A stretch of DNA of 7,875 nt from NCBI GenBank assembly GCA_937998635.1, contig CALLDA010000093.1, forward strand, positions 1 to 7,875, written 5' to 3'. Both the position numbers and the translations under genes were made by a program. The notes beneath the pieces are model-generated. The model saw only the letters and a program-made list of their open reading frames with translations, made no database searches and was not told where the DNA came from. This document shows, one piece after another, positions 1 to 6,900 of the stretch. This DNA is from an uncultured Pseudomonadales bacterium. Its GTDB lineage: Bacteria > Pseudomonadota > Gammaproteobacteria > Pseudomonadales > Porticoccaceae. Position 1 is the first letter of the stretch; every line of letters starts with the position of its first letter.

Positions 1-426
1 CGAGCCAAAGGCTCTCAGCAGGTTTGTCACACCGATGGCTATAAAAGGATAGGCTGCGGTGCCTATGTTGGCAGCATTGATATAGGCCATAATCGTTCTG
101 ACCAGGACTTCGGGCATTTGCATTCCGCCCTCATCGTAATCCTGATGTGCTGCCAGAAACCCCGCTTTGGTAAATTCCTGCCAGGCTACTTTGGTTTCGG
201 GAATCATTTGCACTTCGCCGTTAACCAGGGTTGGTTCATTTTTATCACCTTTCACATAATGATCAGCAAAGTATTTTTCTGCGACCGTTTTCGCAGTTCT
301 CAGCGAGGCGTCAAATATTTCTCTGGAGTGCTCGCTGTAACGAGGCCGACCTAAGAGGCTCTCGGTATCGAGTAATTCATAAAGAAGAAATTCAATATCG
401 CGATCATTTAACAAAGGTACAGACAT
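1..426 (-). CDS. acyl-CoA dehydrogenase, N-terminal part (gene runs off the left edge)
   Basis: I translated the minus strand by hand. An ATG at 426-424 opens a frame of exactly 142 codons with no stop up to base 1. The product begins MSVPLLNDRDIEFLLYELLD and continues with a PRYSEHSREIFDASLRTA stretch and a GGMQMP motif near residues 100-105. It then has an AANIGTAAYPF segment near residues 118-128. This is the pattern of the acyl-CoA dehydrogenase subfamily with a short extra N-terminal domain (AcylCoA_DH_N type), followed by the helical N-terminal domain of the FAD enzyme. Such enzymes oxidise acyl-CoA to trans-2-enoyl-CoA and usually pass electrons to ETF. The FAD-binding and catalytic-base regions lie outside the window, so substrate length cannot be judged. 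An AAGGTG at 431-436 is a possible but rather close Shine-Dalgarno. The gene lies 77 bp downstream of an acyl-CoA synthetase in the same orientation, suggesting co-transcription for fatty-acid breakdown. Confidence 0.85.
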   Translation of the reverse strand, partial: MSVPLLNDRDIEFLLYELLDTESLLGRPRYSEHSREIFDASLRTAKTVAEKYFADHYVKGDKNEPTLVNGEVQMIPETKVAWQEFTKAGFLAAHQDYDEGGMQMPEVLVRTIMAYINAANIGTAAYPFIAIGVTNLLRAFGS

Positions 427-503
427 GATTCACCTTAACCTTGAGATTTTCGTTCTATGCGTAAAATTTTTAATTAGGTGCAGCCAATGCGGACAAACTA
501 ATG

Positions 504-2123
504 CTAATAACTATATTCACGAAATTGATCCCGTAGATCTTTTTTGCTCACCTTGCCGGTAGCGGTATGAGGTATTTCCTCAACAAACACACAGTCTTCG
601 GGAATCCACCACCTGGCAATTTTACCGTCGAGAAACTTTAATAAGTCTTCTTTTTTGGGATTGGCATCCGGCTTCTTAACAACAATCAATAATGGCCGCT
701 CTGTCCACTTAGGATGGGGTACGCCAATCACCGCCGCTTCGACAATATCGGGATGACCCATGGCTGCGTTTTCAACATCTATGGAGCTGATCCACTCGCC
801 CCCGGATTTGATGACATCTTTGGTGCGATCGGTAATGGCCATATAACCGTAGGGATCAATGGTCGCCACATCACCGGTATCAAACCAACCGTCGGGCAGA
901 TGGGCCTCAGACGCTTCCATTTTGTAATAGGCTTTACACACCCATGGCCCTCGCACCTGCAAACGCCCGGAAGCTTCGCCGTCCCAGGGTAGGGCCACAC
1001 CTGCTTCGTCAACAATTCTCATATCCACGCCGTAGATCAATCGCCCGGCTTTGAGCCGGTATTTATCCTTTTCGTCCTCGGGGAGCTCATGCATCCACGG
1101 CAATAAGGTATTGTAAGTGCCGAGAGGGCTCATCTCTGTCATGCCCCACCCAACGTGAATTGACACCTCGTGCTTATCCATCGCTTTCATTAACGACAGT
1201 GGGCAGGCCGCACCACCGACCACAGCCTTCTTAAAGGACTTTACCGTGGTTCCGGTTTCTTCAAGGTAATTCACCAGAGCCAACCAGACCGTTGGTACAC
1301 CCAGCGCTAAACTGACTTGCTCTTCATTGATAAGCGCCGCCAGGGTTTCACCATCGCCCATCTTTGGCCCAGGGAAAACCAGCTTGCTGCCGCTGGCCGC
1401 AGCGCCGTAAATAGTGCCCCAGGCATTAACATGGAACATCGGCACCACGGGCATCACCACTTCTGCGGAAGACAAACCCAACACATCGCCCGCGTTGGTG
1501 CCCATACAATGCAGGACGGTACTGCGGTGGCTGTATAGAACCCCTTTCGGGTTACCGGTAGTTCCCGAGGTATAACAAAGACTCGAGGCACTGTTTTCAT
1601 CCAGCTCGGGCCAATCAAACTGGCTCGGCTCATCAGCAATAAACGTTTCGTAGCACATCGCATTCGCCAGTGATGTTTCGGGCATGTTGCTCTGGTCAGT
1701 TAAGACAATATAACCGCGCACGCTAGTTAGTTGCGCCTGTGCTTGTTCCAACAGAGGTACAAAGGCAGGGTCGACAAATACCCACTGATCCTCCGCATGA
1801 TTGGCAATATAAATAATTTGCTCGGGGAACAGCCGTGGATTAATGGTATGGCAGACATATCCGGAGCAACTTATGGCGTAGTACAACTCAAAATGGCGAT
1901 AATCATTCCAGGCCAGAGTCGCGATGCGATCACCTTCCGCGCAACCCAACCTGGCTAGTGCATTGGCAAGCTGTCCGGTCCGTTCAAAGGCCTCACCAAA
2001 TGTGCTGCGATGGCGGGGATTATCGGCCGTCACAGAGACAATTTCAGTGCTAGAAAATACCTGCTTAGCGAAATTCATAATCGAAGTTATGGTTAGCGAA
2101 TCGCCCATCATGTCACCAAGCAT
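504..2123 (-). CDS. AlkK-like fatty-acyl-CoA synthetase (AMP-forming)
   Basis: The product is a 539-residue member of the ANL (acyl-CoA synthetase) superfamily, of normal length for the medium/long-chain AlkK-like group. It would activate a fatty acid with ATP to acyl-AMP and then form the CoA thioester in the cytoplasm. Visible motifs are an N-terminal NPRLFPEQIIYIANHAED block, the phosphate-binding loop YTSGTTGNPKG (184-194) and GWGMTE (325-330). They continue with DTGD (415-418), the hinge region DRTKDVIKSGGEWIS (432-446) and TATGK (520-524), which carries the expected catalytic lysine 524. The frame is open up to an ATG at 2201, but I chose the ATG at 2123. A GGAGG sits 7 nt before it, and the product then begins MLGDMMGDSL, as relatives begin. 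The stop is TAG at 506-504. The gene is followed after 77 bp by the acyl-CoA dehydrogenase, so a two-gene beta-oxidation unit is likely. Chain-length preference cannot be read from the sequence; medium to long chain is an inference. Confidence 0.93.
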   Translation of the reverse strand: MLGDMMGDSLTITSIMNFAKQVFSSTEIVSVTADNPRHRSTFGEAFERTGQLANALARLGCAEGDRIATLAWNDYRHFELYYAISCSGYVCHTINPRLFPEQIIYIANHAEDQWVFVDPAFVPLLEQAQAQLTSVRGYIVLTDQSNMPETSLANAMCYETFIADEPSQFDWPELDENSASSLCYTSGTTGNPKGVLYSHRSTVLHCMGTNAGDVLGLSSAEVVMPVVPMFHVNAWGTIYGAAASGSKLVFPGPKMGDGETLAALINEEQVSLALGVPTVWLALVNYLEETGTTVKSFKKAVVGGAACPLSLMKAMDKHEVSIHVGWGMTEMSPLGTYNTLLPWMHELPEDEKDKYRLKAGRLIYGVDMRIVDEAGVALPWDGEASGRLQVRGPWVCKAYYKMEASEAHLPDGWFDTGDVATIDPYGYMAITDRTKDVIKSGGEWISSIDVENAAMGHPDIVEAAVIGVPHPKWTERPLLIVVKKPDANPKKEDLLKFLDGKIARWWIPEDCVFVEEIPHTATGKVSKKDLRDQFREYSY

Positions 2124-2130
2124 TGTCTGT

Positions 2131-2135
2131 CCTCC
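2131..2135 (-). promoter_or_regulatory. Shine-Dalgarno that decides the acyl-CoA synthetase start
   Basis: The minus strand reads GGAGG here, 7 nt upstream of the ATG at 2123. The longer in-frame ATG at 2201 has no comparable site, and the 26 residues it would add do not resemble the family N-terminus. This supports the shorter protein. Confidence 0.8.
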
Positions 2136-2210
2136 AAAATTAATCGTTATTGCTTCATTAGTGCCTGAAAATTCATAACGTGGATGGCCCACCGGGGGCA
2201 ACTACGGCAA

Positions 2211-2219
2211 ATTCTAACA
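2211..2219 (-). promoter_or_regulatory. probable extended -10 promoter for the acyl-CoA synthetase gene
   Basis: The minus strand reads TGTTAGAAT, matching the extended -10 form TGnTATAAT with one mismatch in the hexamer. No good -35 box lies 16-18 nt upstream (TCTATA at a 17-nt spacer), which is tolerated with an extended -10. Transcription would start near 2204, giving a leader of about 80 nt and excluding the upstream ATG at 2201 as a well-placed start. This is a pattern match only. Confidence 0.35.
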
Positions 2220-2317
2220 TACCAATCGAGGCCTATAGACTTTGCGACAGCACAGCAAAAATGCGTTAATGGGGCCGCGCCAGCAGGGCAAATTGATATA
2301 TCTCATGCACTAAAACC

Positions 2318-2354
2318 CATAAACCGTATACACTTCGAGGCTCGTGGTTTTATG
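2318..2354. repeat. imperfect inverted repeat upstream of the cytochrome gene
   Basis: CATAAACC (2318-2325) and GGTTTTATG (2346-2354) are inverted copies differing by one extra A:T position, separated by 20 bp. The spacer contains a second dyad, CGAG-G-CTCG, at 2336-2344, whose one-base centre suits a protein-binding operator better than an RNA hairpin. It lies about 100 bp before the cytochrome start, where an operator or leader structure could act. It could also be chance in AT-rich intergenic DNA. Confidence 0.25.
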
Positions 2355-2437
2355 TCAAACTTTGCGTCTGACACGGCGTCGCACGGCCATCGAAACAGGC
2401 GACTTGTTACCATGATTTTCCCAATCCATTATCCATT

Positions 2438-2441
2438 GGAG
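2438..2441 (+). promoter_or_regulatory. Shine-Dalgarno of the cytochrome c gene
   Basis: GGAG lies 8 nt before the ATG at 2450. The alternative in-frame ATGs at codons 14 and 16 would give a shorter signal peptide but lack a site of equal quality, so the start at 2450 is preferred. Confidence 0.6.
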
Positions 2442-2449
2442 ACCCTTTT

Positions 2450-2800
2450 ATGAGCGCAAACAAAACCGCAACAGGCGCCTCAAGAACCATGAAAATGCTG
2501 ACATCAGCCGCTCTGCTGGCATCAAGTTTTTCAACATCAACATTAGCTGGCGATATAGAAGCCGGTAAAGCCAGTGCGGCAATATGCGCTAGCTGTCACG
2601 GCGCTGCGGGCATTAGCACGATGGATATGTGGCCTAACCTAGCTGGCCAAAAAACAGCTTATTTAGCTAAACAGATGACAGCCTTTCGAGATGGTGTCCG
2701 CAAAGATTCCGTCATGAACAGTATTGCAATAGACCTTTCAGATGCCGACATCGACAATCTGGCAGCCTACTATAATAGTTTACCCGCGGGTGGCGGCTAA
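2450..2800 (+). CDS. small periplasmic class I cytochrome c (c553-like)
   Basis: The product is 116 residues: an export signal followed by one cytochrome c domain. Residues 1-33 show a polar start with Lys/Arg, a hydrophobic stretch around MLTSAALLASS and a probable cleavage near TLA-GD. The haem site is C46-A-S-C49-H50, with His50 as the proximal axial ligand. Met89, in the DSVMNSIA segment, is the likely distal ligand. The segments NLAGQKTAYLAKQM and LSDADIDNLAAYYNSL are typical of the c553/c5/c4-half family. It is probably a soluble electron shuttle between periplasmic dehydrogenases or the bc1 complex and a terminal oxidase. No oxidase or dehydrogenase partner gene is visible, so its redox partner is unknown. 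It is divergent from the fatty-acid genes and convergent with the chp operon, so it is probably monocistronic. An N-terminal extension of 13 residues before MKML is slightly long for a signal peptide. Confidence 0.9.
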   Translation: MSANKTATGASRTMKMLTSAALLASSFSTSTLAGDIEAGKASAAICASCHGAAGISTMDMWPNLAGQKTAYLAKQMTAFRDGVRKDSVMNSIAIDLSDADIDNLAAYYNSLPAGGG

Positions 2801-2844
2801 GCGAACTTAAACTATATAACTCTAATAGCCACTGGCTAACGCTT
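2799..2844. terminator. hairpin between convergent genes, possible bidirectional terminator
   Basis: TAGCC (2826-2830) and GGCTA (2834-2838) form a perfect 5-bp stem with a 3-nt loop. An outer pair AAGCG (2799-2803) and CGCTT (2840-2844) could enclose it, though the part between is mostly unpaired. The hairpin lies between the cytochrome stop (2800) and the chpC stop (2857). On the minus strand the stem is followed by a moderately T-rich TTAGAGTTATATAGTTT. On the plus strand there is no T-run. It is a weak candidate that fits the chpC side better. Confidence 0.3.
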
Positions 2845-2856
2845 GACCACATATCA

Positions 2857-3372
2857 TCAAGCAGAGACAGGCGCTGGCGTTGGGGCCGGCGCTTGCATGC
2901 TCAGTGTTTCGAGAAATTCAAAATCGGGTATCAGCGCCAATTGACCCATAACCACCACTTCATATAGGACACCCGGCACTCCGCTCTTCTGTCTGGCAAT
3001 GGGCTGCGTCTCTTCGATATCAACAATATTGACTCGTTGAGGGTAGCCCTGGACAACAAGACCATAAAACCCACGCACTTTACCAGGCCCAATAGCATTC
3101 AAAATAACCACCCGGGATTCCGCGCTCAAAGTTTGTTGCCTACCGCCAGACAGAGCCTCGAATGACAGCAACGGTAACTGTAGGCCTCGCCAGCTAACCG
3201 ATCCATAGAAGCGATCATCCGGCTCATCCAAAGGCATAATTTCCATATCATCGTTAGTTACTTCTGCGATAGCAGCCATCGGCACCAGCAAAGAATCCGA
3301 AGTCAGATGCAAAAACAATGCACTTATTTCTTCCGGTTCATTCAGGAACAATTCATCAGTAATATCATTCAC
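2857..3372 (-). CDS. chpC: CheW-like chemosensory coupling protein ChpC
   Basis: This is a 171-residue single-domain CheW-like protein. CheW proteins bridge the CheA kinase and chemoreceptors at the inner membrane; here the partners would be ChpA and a PilJ-like receptor. The CheW fold spans about residues 15-155, with the typical element GSVSWRGLQLPLLSFE at 57-72 and a beta-rich second half. The last 13 residues are a Pro/Ala-rich tail (MQAPAPTPAPVSA). The start is a GTG at 3372-3370 that overlaps the chpB stop as GTGA, so translation is probably coupled. No strong Shine-Dalgarno is present, only an AGGGG about 12 nt upstream. It is third in the chpA-chpB-chpC order, which is why I call ChpC rather than PilI, the other CheW-like protein of the Pseudomonas system. 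It is the last visible gene of the operon; no chpD or chpE follows. Confidence 0.82.
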   Translation of the reverse strand: MNDITDELFLNEPEEISALFLHLTSDSLLVPMAAIAEVTNDDMEIMPLDEPDDRFYGSVSWRGLQLPLLSFEALSGGRQQTLSAESRVVILNAIGPGKVRGFYGLVVQGYPQRVNIVDIEETQPIARQKSGVPGVLYEVVVMGQLALIPDFEFLETLSMQAPAPTPAPVSA

Positions 3373-3974
3373 TGGACCAGAACCCCTAACGGTGGTTTAC
3401 CTAAACGCTCATTAAATTTGTTACCCAAACTTTCTATGTCAGCACAGTAATCGTATTTACCACTAACCCGAACGGCCTCAGGTAGCGCGGGTGCAGTACA
3501 AGTGTCTGGTGCCTGTACCCAAACGCTGCCCCCGTTAGCCTTGATTATTTTGCTACCCATCACCCCATCATCGCCCATACCTGTAAAAACGATCATTCCC
3601 GAATCCTGCCGATAACTGCTTGCGAGCTCACCGCAAAGATCATCGATACTGGGTCGGTATCGGCCGCTCCAGTTTTGGTCCGAACTTTTAAGGCATCCGC
3701 CCTCACCGACAGAAACCCTTTCTCCAGGTGAAATAATCGTGACACAGCCTTCTGCTAAATAGTCGCCGGCATACCCTATCTCGGCACCCCAGGGACTGTG
3801 TCTTTTCACCAGTTTCACCAACTGCTCCTGGTGCTCGACTTCAATATGCTGAGCGTAAACAAACCCAAACCCTGGCCTTTTCCTTGCTTGAGAGAGAAAC
3901 TGAGCGACAGCCTGCAAACCCCCAGTGGAGGCCGCCAACAACCAGACCTCTGAGGCCGGGATATTGAGCTTCAT
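3369..3974 (-). CDS. chpB: CheB-type receptor methylesterase ChpB, receiver-less
   Basis: This 201-residue protein consists only of a CheB methylesterase domain. CheB enzymes hydrolyse glutamyl methyl esters on chemoreceptors, resetting sensitivity; the expected substrate is the PilJ-like receptor. The catalytic triad is visible: Ser16 in AASTGG, His43 in YAQHIE, and Asp136 in TGMGDDG. The spacings (27 and 120 residues) are close to those of enterobacterial CheB. A late APALPEAVRVSGKYDY segment is also family-like. There is no N-terminal receiver domain, so control by aspartyl phosphorylation within the protein is not possible. The catalytic domain starts almost at residue 1. The ATG at 3974 overlaps the chpA stop as ATGA, and the 3' end overlaps chpC as GTGA, indicating a tightly coupled operon. 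An AGGGG about 13 nt upstream is the only Shine-Dalgarno-like sequence. Confidence 0.87.
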   Translation of the reverse strand: MKLNIPASEVWLLAASTGGLQAVAQFLSQARKRPGFGFVYAQHIEVEHQEQLVKLVKRHSPWGAEIGYAGDYLAEGCVTIISPGERVSVGEGGCLKSSDQNWSGRYRPSIDDLCGELASSYRQDSGMIVFTGMGDDGVMGSKIIKANGGSVWVQAPDTCTAPALPEAVRVSGKYDYCADIESLGNKFNERLGKPPLGVLVQ

Positions 3975-6900
3975 CTGCTTGCTTGAACCCCTAATATTTC
4001 GGTGATCACCCCTAATAGTTCCTCCTCCCGATAAGGCTTACCAAGAAAATAATTAACACCGCAGGCCGCGGCTTTGTCCCGATGTTTGCTGCCCGAGCGG
4101 GAGGAAATCATCACGATTGGTAAGCCACTCAGTTTAGGATGATTACGCACCACTCGGGCGACATCAAAACCATCCATTCTTGGCATTTCTATATCAAGTA
4201 ACATCAAATCGGGACTTAAATCATTGAGCATATCGACCGCGTCCACCCCATCTTTGGCGGTGACCACGTCAAAGCCTTCCCGTTCAAGAAAGCGGGTCGT
4301 CACTTTACGCACTGTCACCGAATCATCCACGACCATAATGGTTCTCGTGCTCCTACCACGCAATTCTACAAATTCGCCAACCTGATCTCCCCCGACAGCT
4401 ATTAGCTCCTTTTGACCCTCATATTCTGATGTGGCCTGCTCACAGGCCATCAATTGTCCTTCCTGCGCCACTAAATCCATCGCTCCCTGAGCACGGAGTA
4501 AAGTCACCAAATCAAGGATCACTACAACACGGCCGTCACCCATTATGGTAACTCCGGATAGACCCGCAACACGGTTAAACACTGTTCCTAAACTTTTTAT
4601 TGCGATTTCCTGGCTACCTTCCAGGCTTTCCACCTGTACCGCAAAGCGATGATTTTCCGTAGCTACGAGTACCAGCTCTGCTTTCCCATCGACTGCTAGA
4701 GTTGACTCGTCGCCATACTCACCCAACAGATGGCTTAAGGTGCAAATGCGATAGCCTTCACCACCATAATAAAGTTGTCTAGCCGGATCTTCTCGATGCA
4801 CAGTCAGCTCAGTGACCGTCATTTGAACCACCCCGACAATGGTATTCAGTGGTAGCGCGTATCGTTCGTTTCCGCTCCTGATCATCAAGGCGCGATTTAC
4901 TGATAATGTAAACGGCACTCGGATATTAAATTCTGTACCCAATCCTGGTTCAGAAAAAACATTGATCGAGCCACCTAGCTGACGCACCTCAGTAACCACG
5001 ACATCCAGCCCAACCCCGCGACCAGACAGCTGGCTAATCGTATCGGAGGTAGAAAACCCTGGCATAAAAATTAACTGGCGTAGCTCCTGATCGCCGACCT
5101 GTGTGTTGTCAGCGATTAAACCCCTGGACACGGCCCGCTTTCTGATCGCATCAACATCAAGACCTTTGCCGTCATCAGTCACGCGAATAGTAATCTCACT
5201 ACTCTCCCGGCCAAAGCTGAGAGATATCTTGCCTTCAGCGGGCTTGCCATGTATTTGTCGAGTTTCAGCGTCTTCCAAACCGTGATCGACCGCATTTCTG
5301 ATCATATGTTCAAGAGGGCCGACTATTTTTCCAAGCACCGTACGATCGAGATCGCCGTCAACGTTATCGAGTTGAAGAGTGACTGACTTACCTAATTCAT
5401 TGGCAGCCTGGCGCATCACCCGTCTCAGCCTCGGGACAAGCCGAGTGAACGGCACCAGACGGGTGAGCATCAGACTTTCCTGAAGATCGGTGGTGACGTG
5501 GGACTGTTGAGCCAATGAAAGCTCAGCCGATTTTGCGTTATTTACCAGCGTCTCTTTCACTTCCTGCAAATCAGAGGCAGATTCCTGTAACGCACTGAAC
5601 AAATGTTGGAATTGAGAGTATCGGTCGAGCTCCAAAGGATCAAAATCATTGCTGTCATCTGAGGACTCTATTTGCTCTCGCCGAAACGAAATCTGCGCTT
5701 CCGTTTCGTGGCCCATGCGCCGAACCTGTTCCTGTAAACGGGTTACCGTAGCTTCCATTTCATCCAGGTATTGAGAGAATTCATTGACGTTCTGCTCAAC
5801 CCGCGCTCTGGTAATACTGGTTTCACCTGCCAGGTTGACCAGGTCGTCAATAGCAGAGGCAGAAATTTTGACCATTTCCTGAGCTTCGACAGGTACCGTA
5901 CGAGGTTCTCTTTCGACAAAAGGCTGAACAACTCGTTTATCGCCTCCGGGAGATACAAGCTGAGTAGTTGCCACCGGTTTTAGCTCTGACCTCACCCGAT
6001 TCGAGCGCTCTTCCCTCAACGAGCCGGTATCGAGATCACCCGCGGCGGGTAAGTCTTCCGCTAAATCCGCAGTGGCATCGGAAACCCTGGCAAGGGAATC
6101 CTGGACTAGACTTTCCGAGCCGGGGAGCTGCCCGACTGTGTCACCATTGTCCGGAGTAGCTGTAAGCTTAGCTTGATCAAATAAAGCAGCCAGCTCGTCA
6201 TGCCGCTTTAACAAGTCGTCAAAAAAAGACAAGGGCTTATCACCGGAAGACATGGCCTGACTTTCAATGTACGTTTCAAAGTCATGACTCATATCGCCCA
6301 GGGCTTTAAAACCTCCGACCCGTGCGCCACCTTTAAAGGTATGTAGCTCACGGGCCAGCGTTTCCTGATGTACGTTATCCGCGGGCGCTTCGCGCCAGAC
6401 CTGTATAACCTTCTCTATTCGCTCAAGTAGCTCCTCGGCTTCTTCGATAAAGATAGCGATAATTTCAGGATCTATTGCTTCATCAATCACGGTTTGTTCG
6501 AGTACGCCATTTGCTGTCTGCTCTAGCGCTAATTGGTCTGATTCTATCTGATCGATTTTGGGTTCAGTTGCGTTGGGCTGAATGACTTCAGGCCCGACAT
6601 CATGATCGGTCATTTCAGTACCTGTCGCTGACTCATTTGCACCCAGCTCGACCACTGCTTCCGCAAACTCATGGTCGCCGACCGCTATCTCAGGCCGGGC
6701 CACTTCTGAAAACCCGATGATTTCTTTTAATCCATTAATTAACGATTCTGGCGCTGGATTAATTATTTGTTCGGCAACAAACGAATCAATCATATCAAGC
6801 AGGCACTCATTTGCCTGATAAAACACCGTAAAGACTGTTTTATCGGCGTCATAATAATTGTTATTACAAGCCTCGAGGCCATCGGCGTACTGCCTTGCCA

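Larger units (their letters stand above)
2124..2449. other. 326-bp divergent intergenic region
   Basis: This region separates the synthetase (minus) from the cytochrome gene (plus). It holds the synthetase Shine-Dalgarno and extended -10 near the left end. For the plus strand, TTGATA at 2293-2298 followed by CATAAA at 2318-2323 is a weak sigma70-like pair with a 19-nt spacer, so I do not call it as a promoter. An imperfect inverted repeat lies at 2318-2354. A plus-strand open frame (2184-2453) fills most of the region and ends on the cytochrome start. Its product has no recognisable domain or family pattern, so I do not call it as a gene. I see no PsrA-like CAAAC/GTTTG pair near the synthetase promoter. 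Confidence 0.6.

Noticed and set aside
118..428. Two overlapping plus-strand frames in the first 430 bases
   Set aside because: Both lie antisense to a clearly recognisable acyl-CoA dehydrogenase frame and show no domain pattern.
427..503. AT-rich gap between synthetase and dehydrogenase as a separate promoter or terminator
   Set aside because: It contains an A/T run near TTAAAAATTTT, but no paired -35/-10 boxes and no stable GC stem. Read-through from the synthetase is simpler.
2184..2453. 89-residue plus-strand frame filling the intergenic region, as a gene
   Set aside because: There is no Shine-Dalgarno before its ATG, no recognisable domain, and its composition is not gene-like. It is kept only as a low-interest note because its stop overlaps the cytochrome start.
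5743..5983. Frames on both strands inside the ChpA dimerisation and linker region
   Set aside because: They are out of frame with or antisense to the well-supported kinase and have no independent start signals.
6384..6396. GC-rich perfect hairpin GGCGC-TTC-GCGCC
   Set aside because: It lies inside the ChpA coding frame (Arg-Glu-Ala-Pro codons of the second Hpt domain), has no T-run, and is best explained by codon choice.
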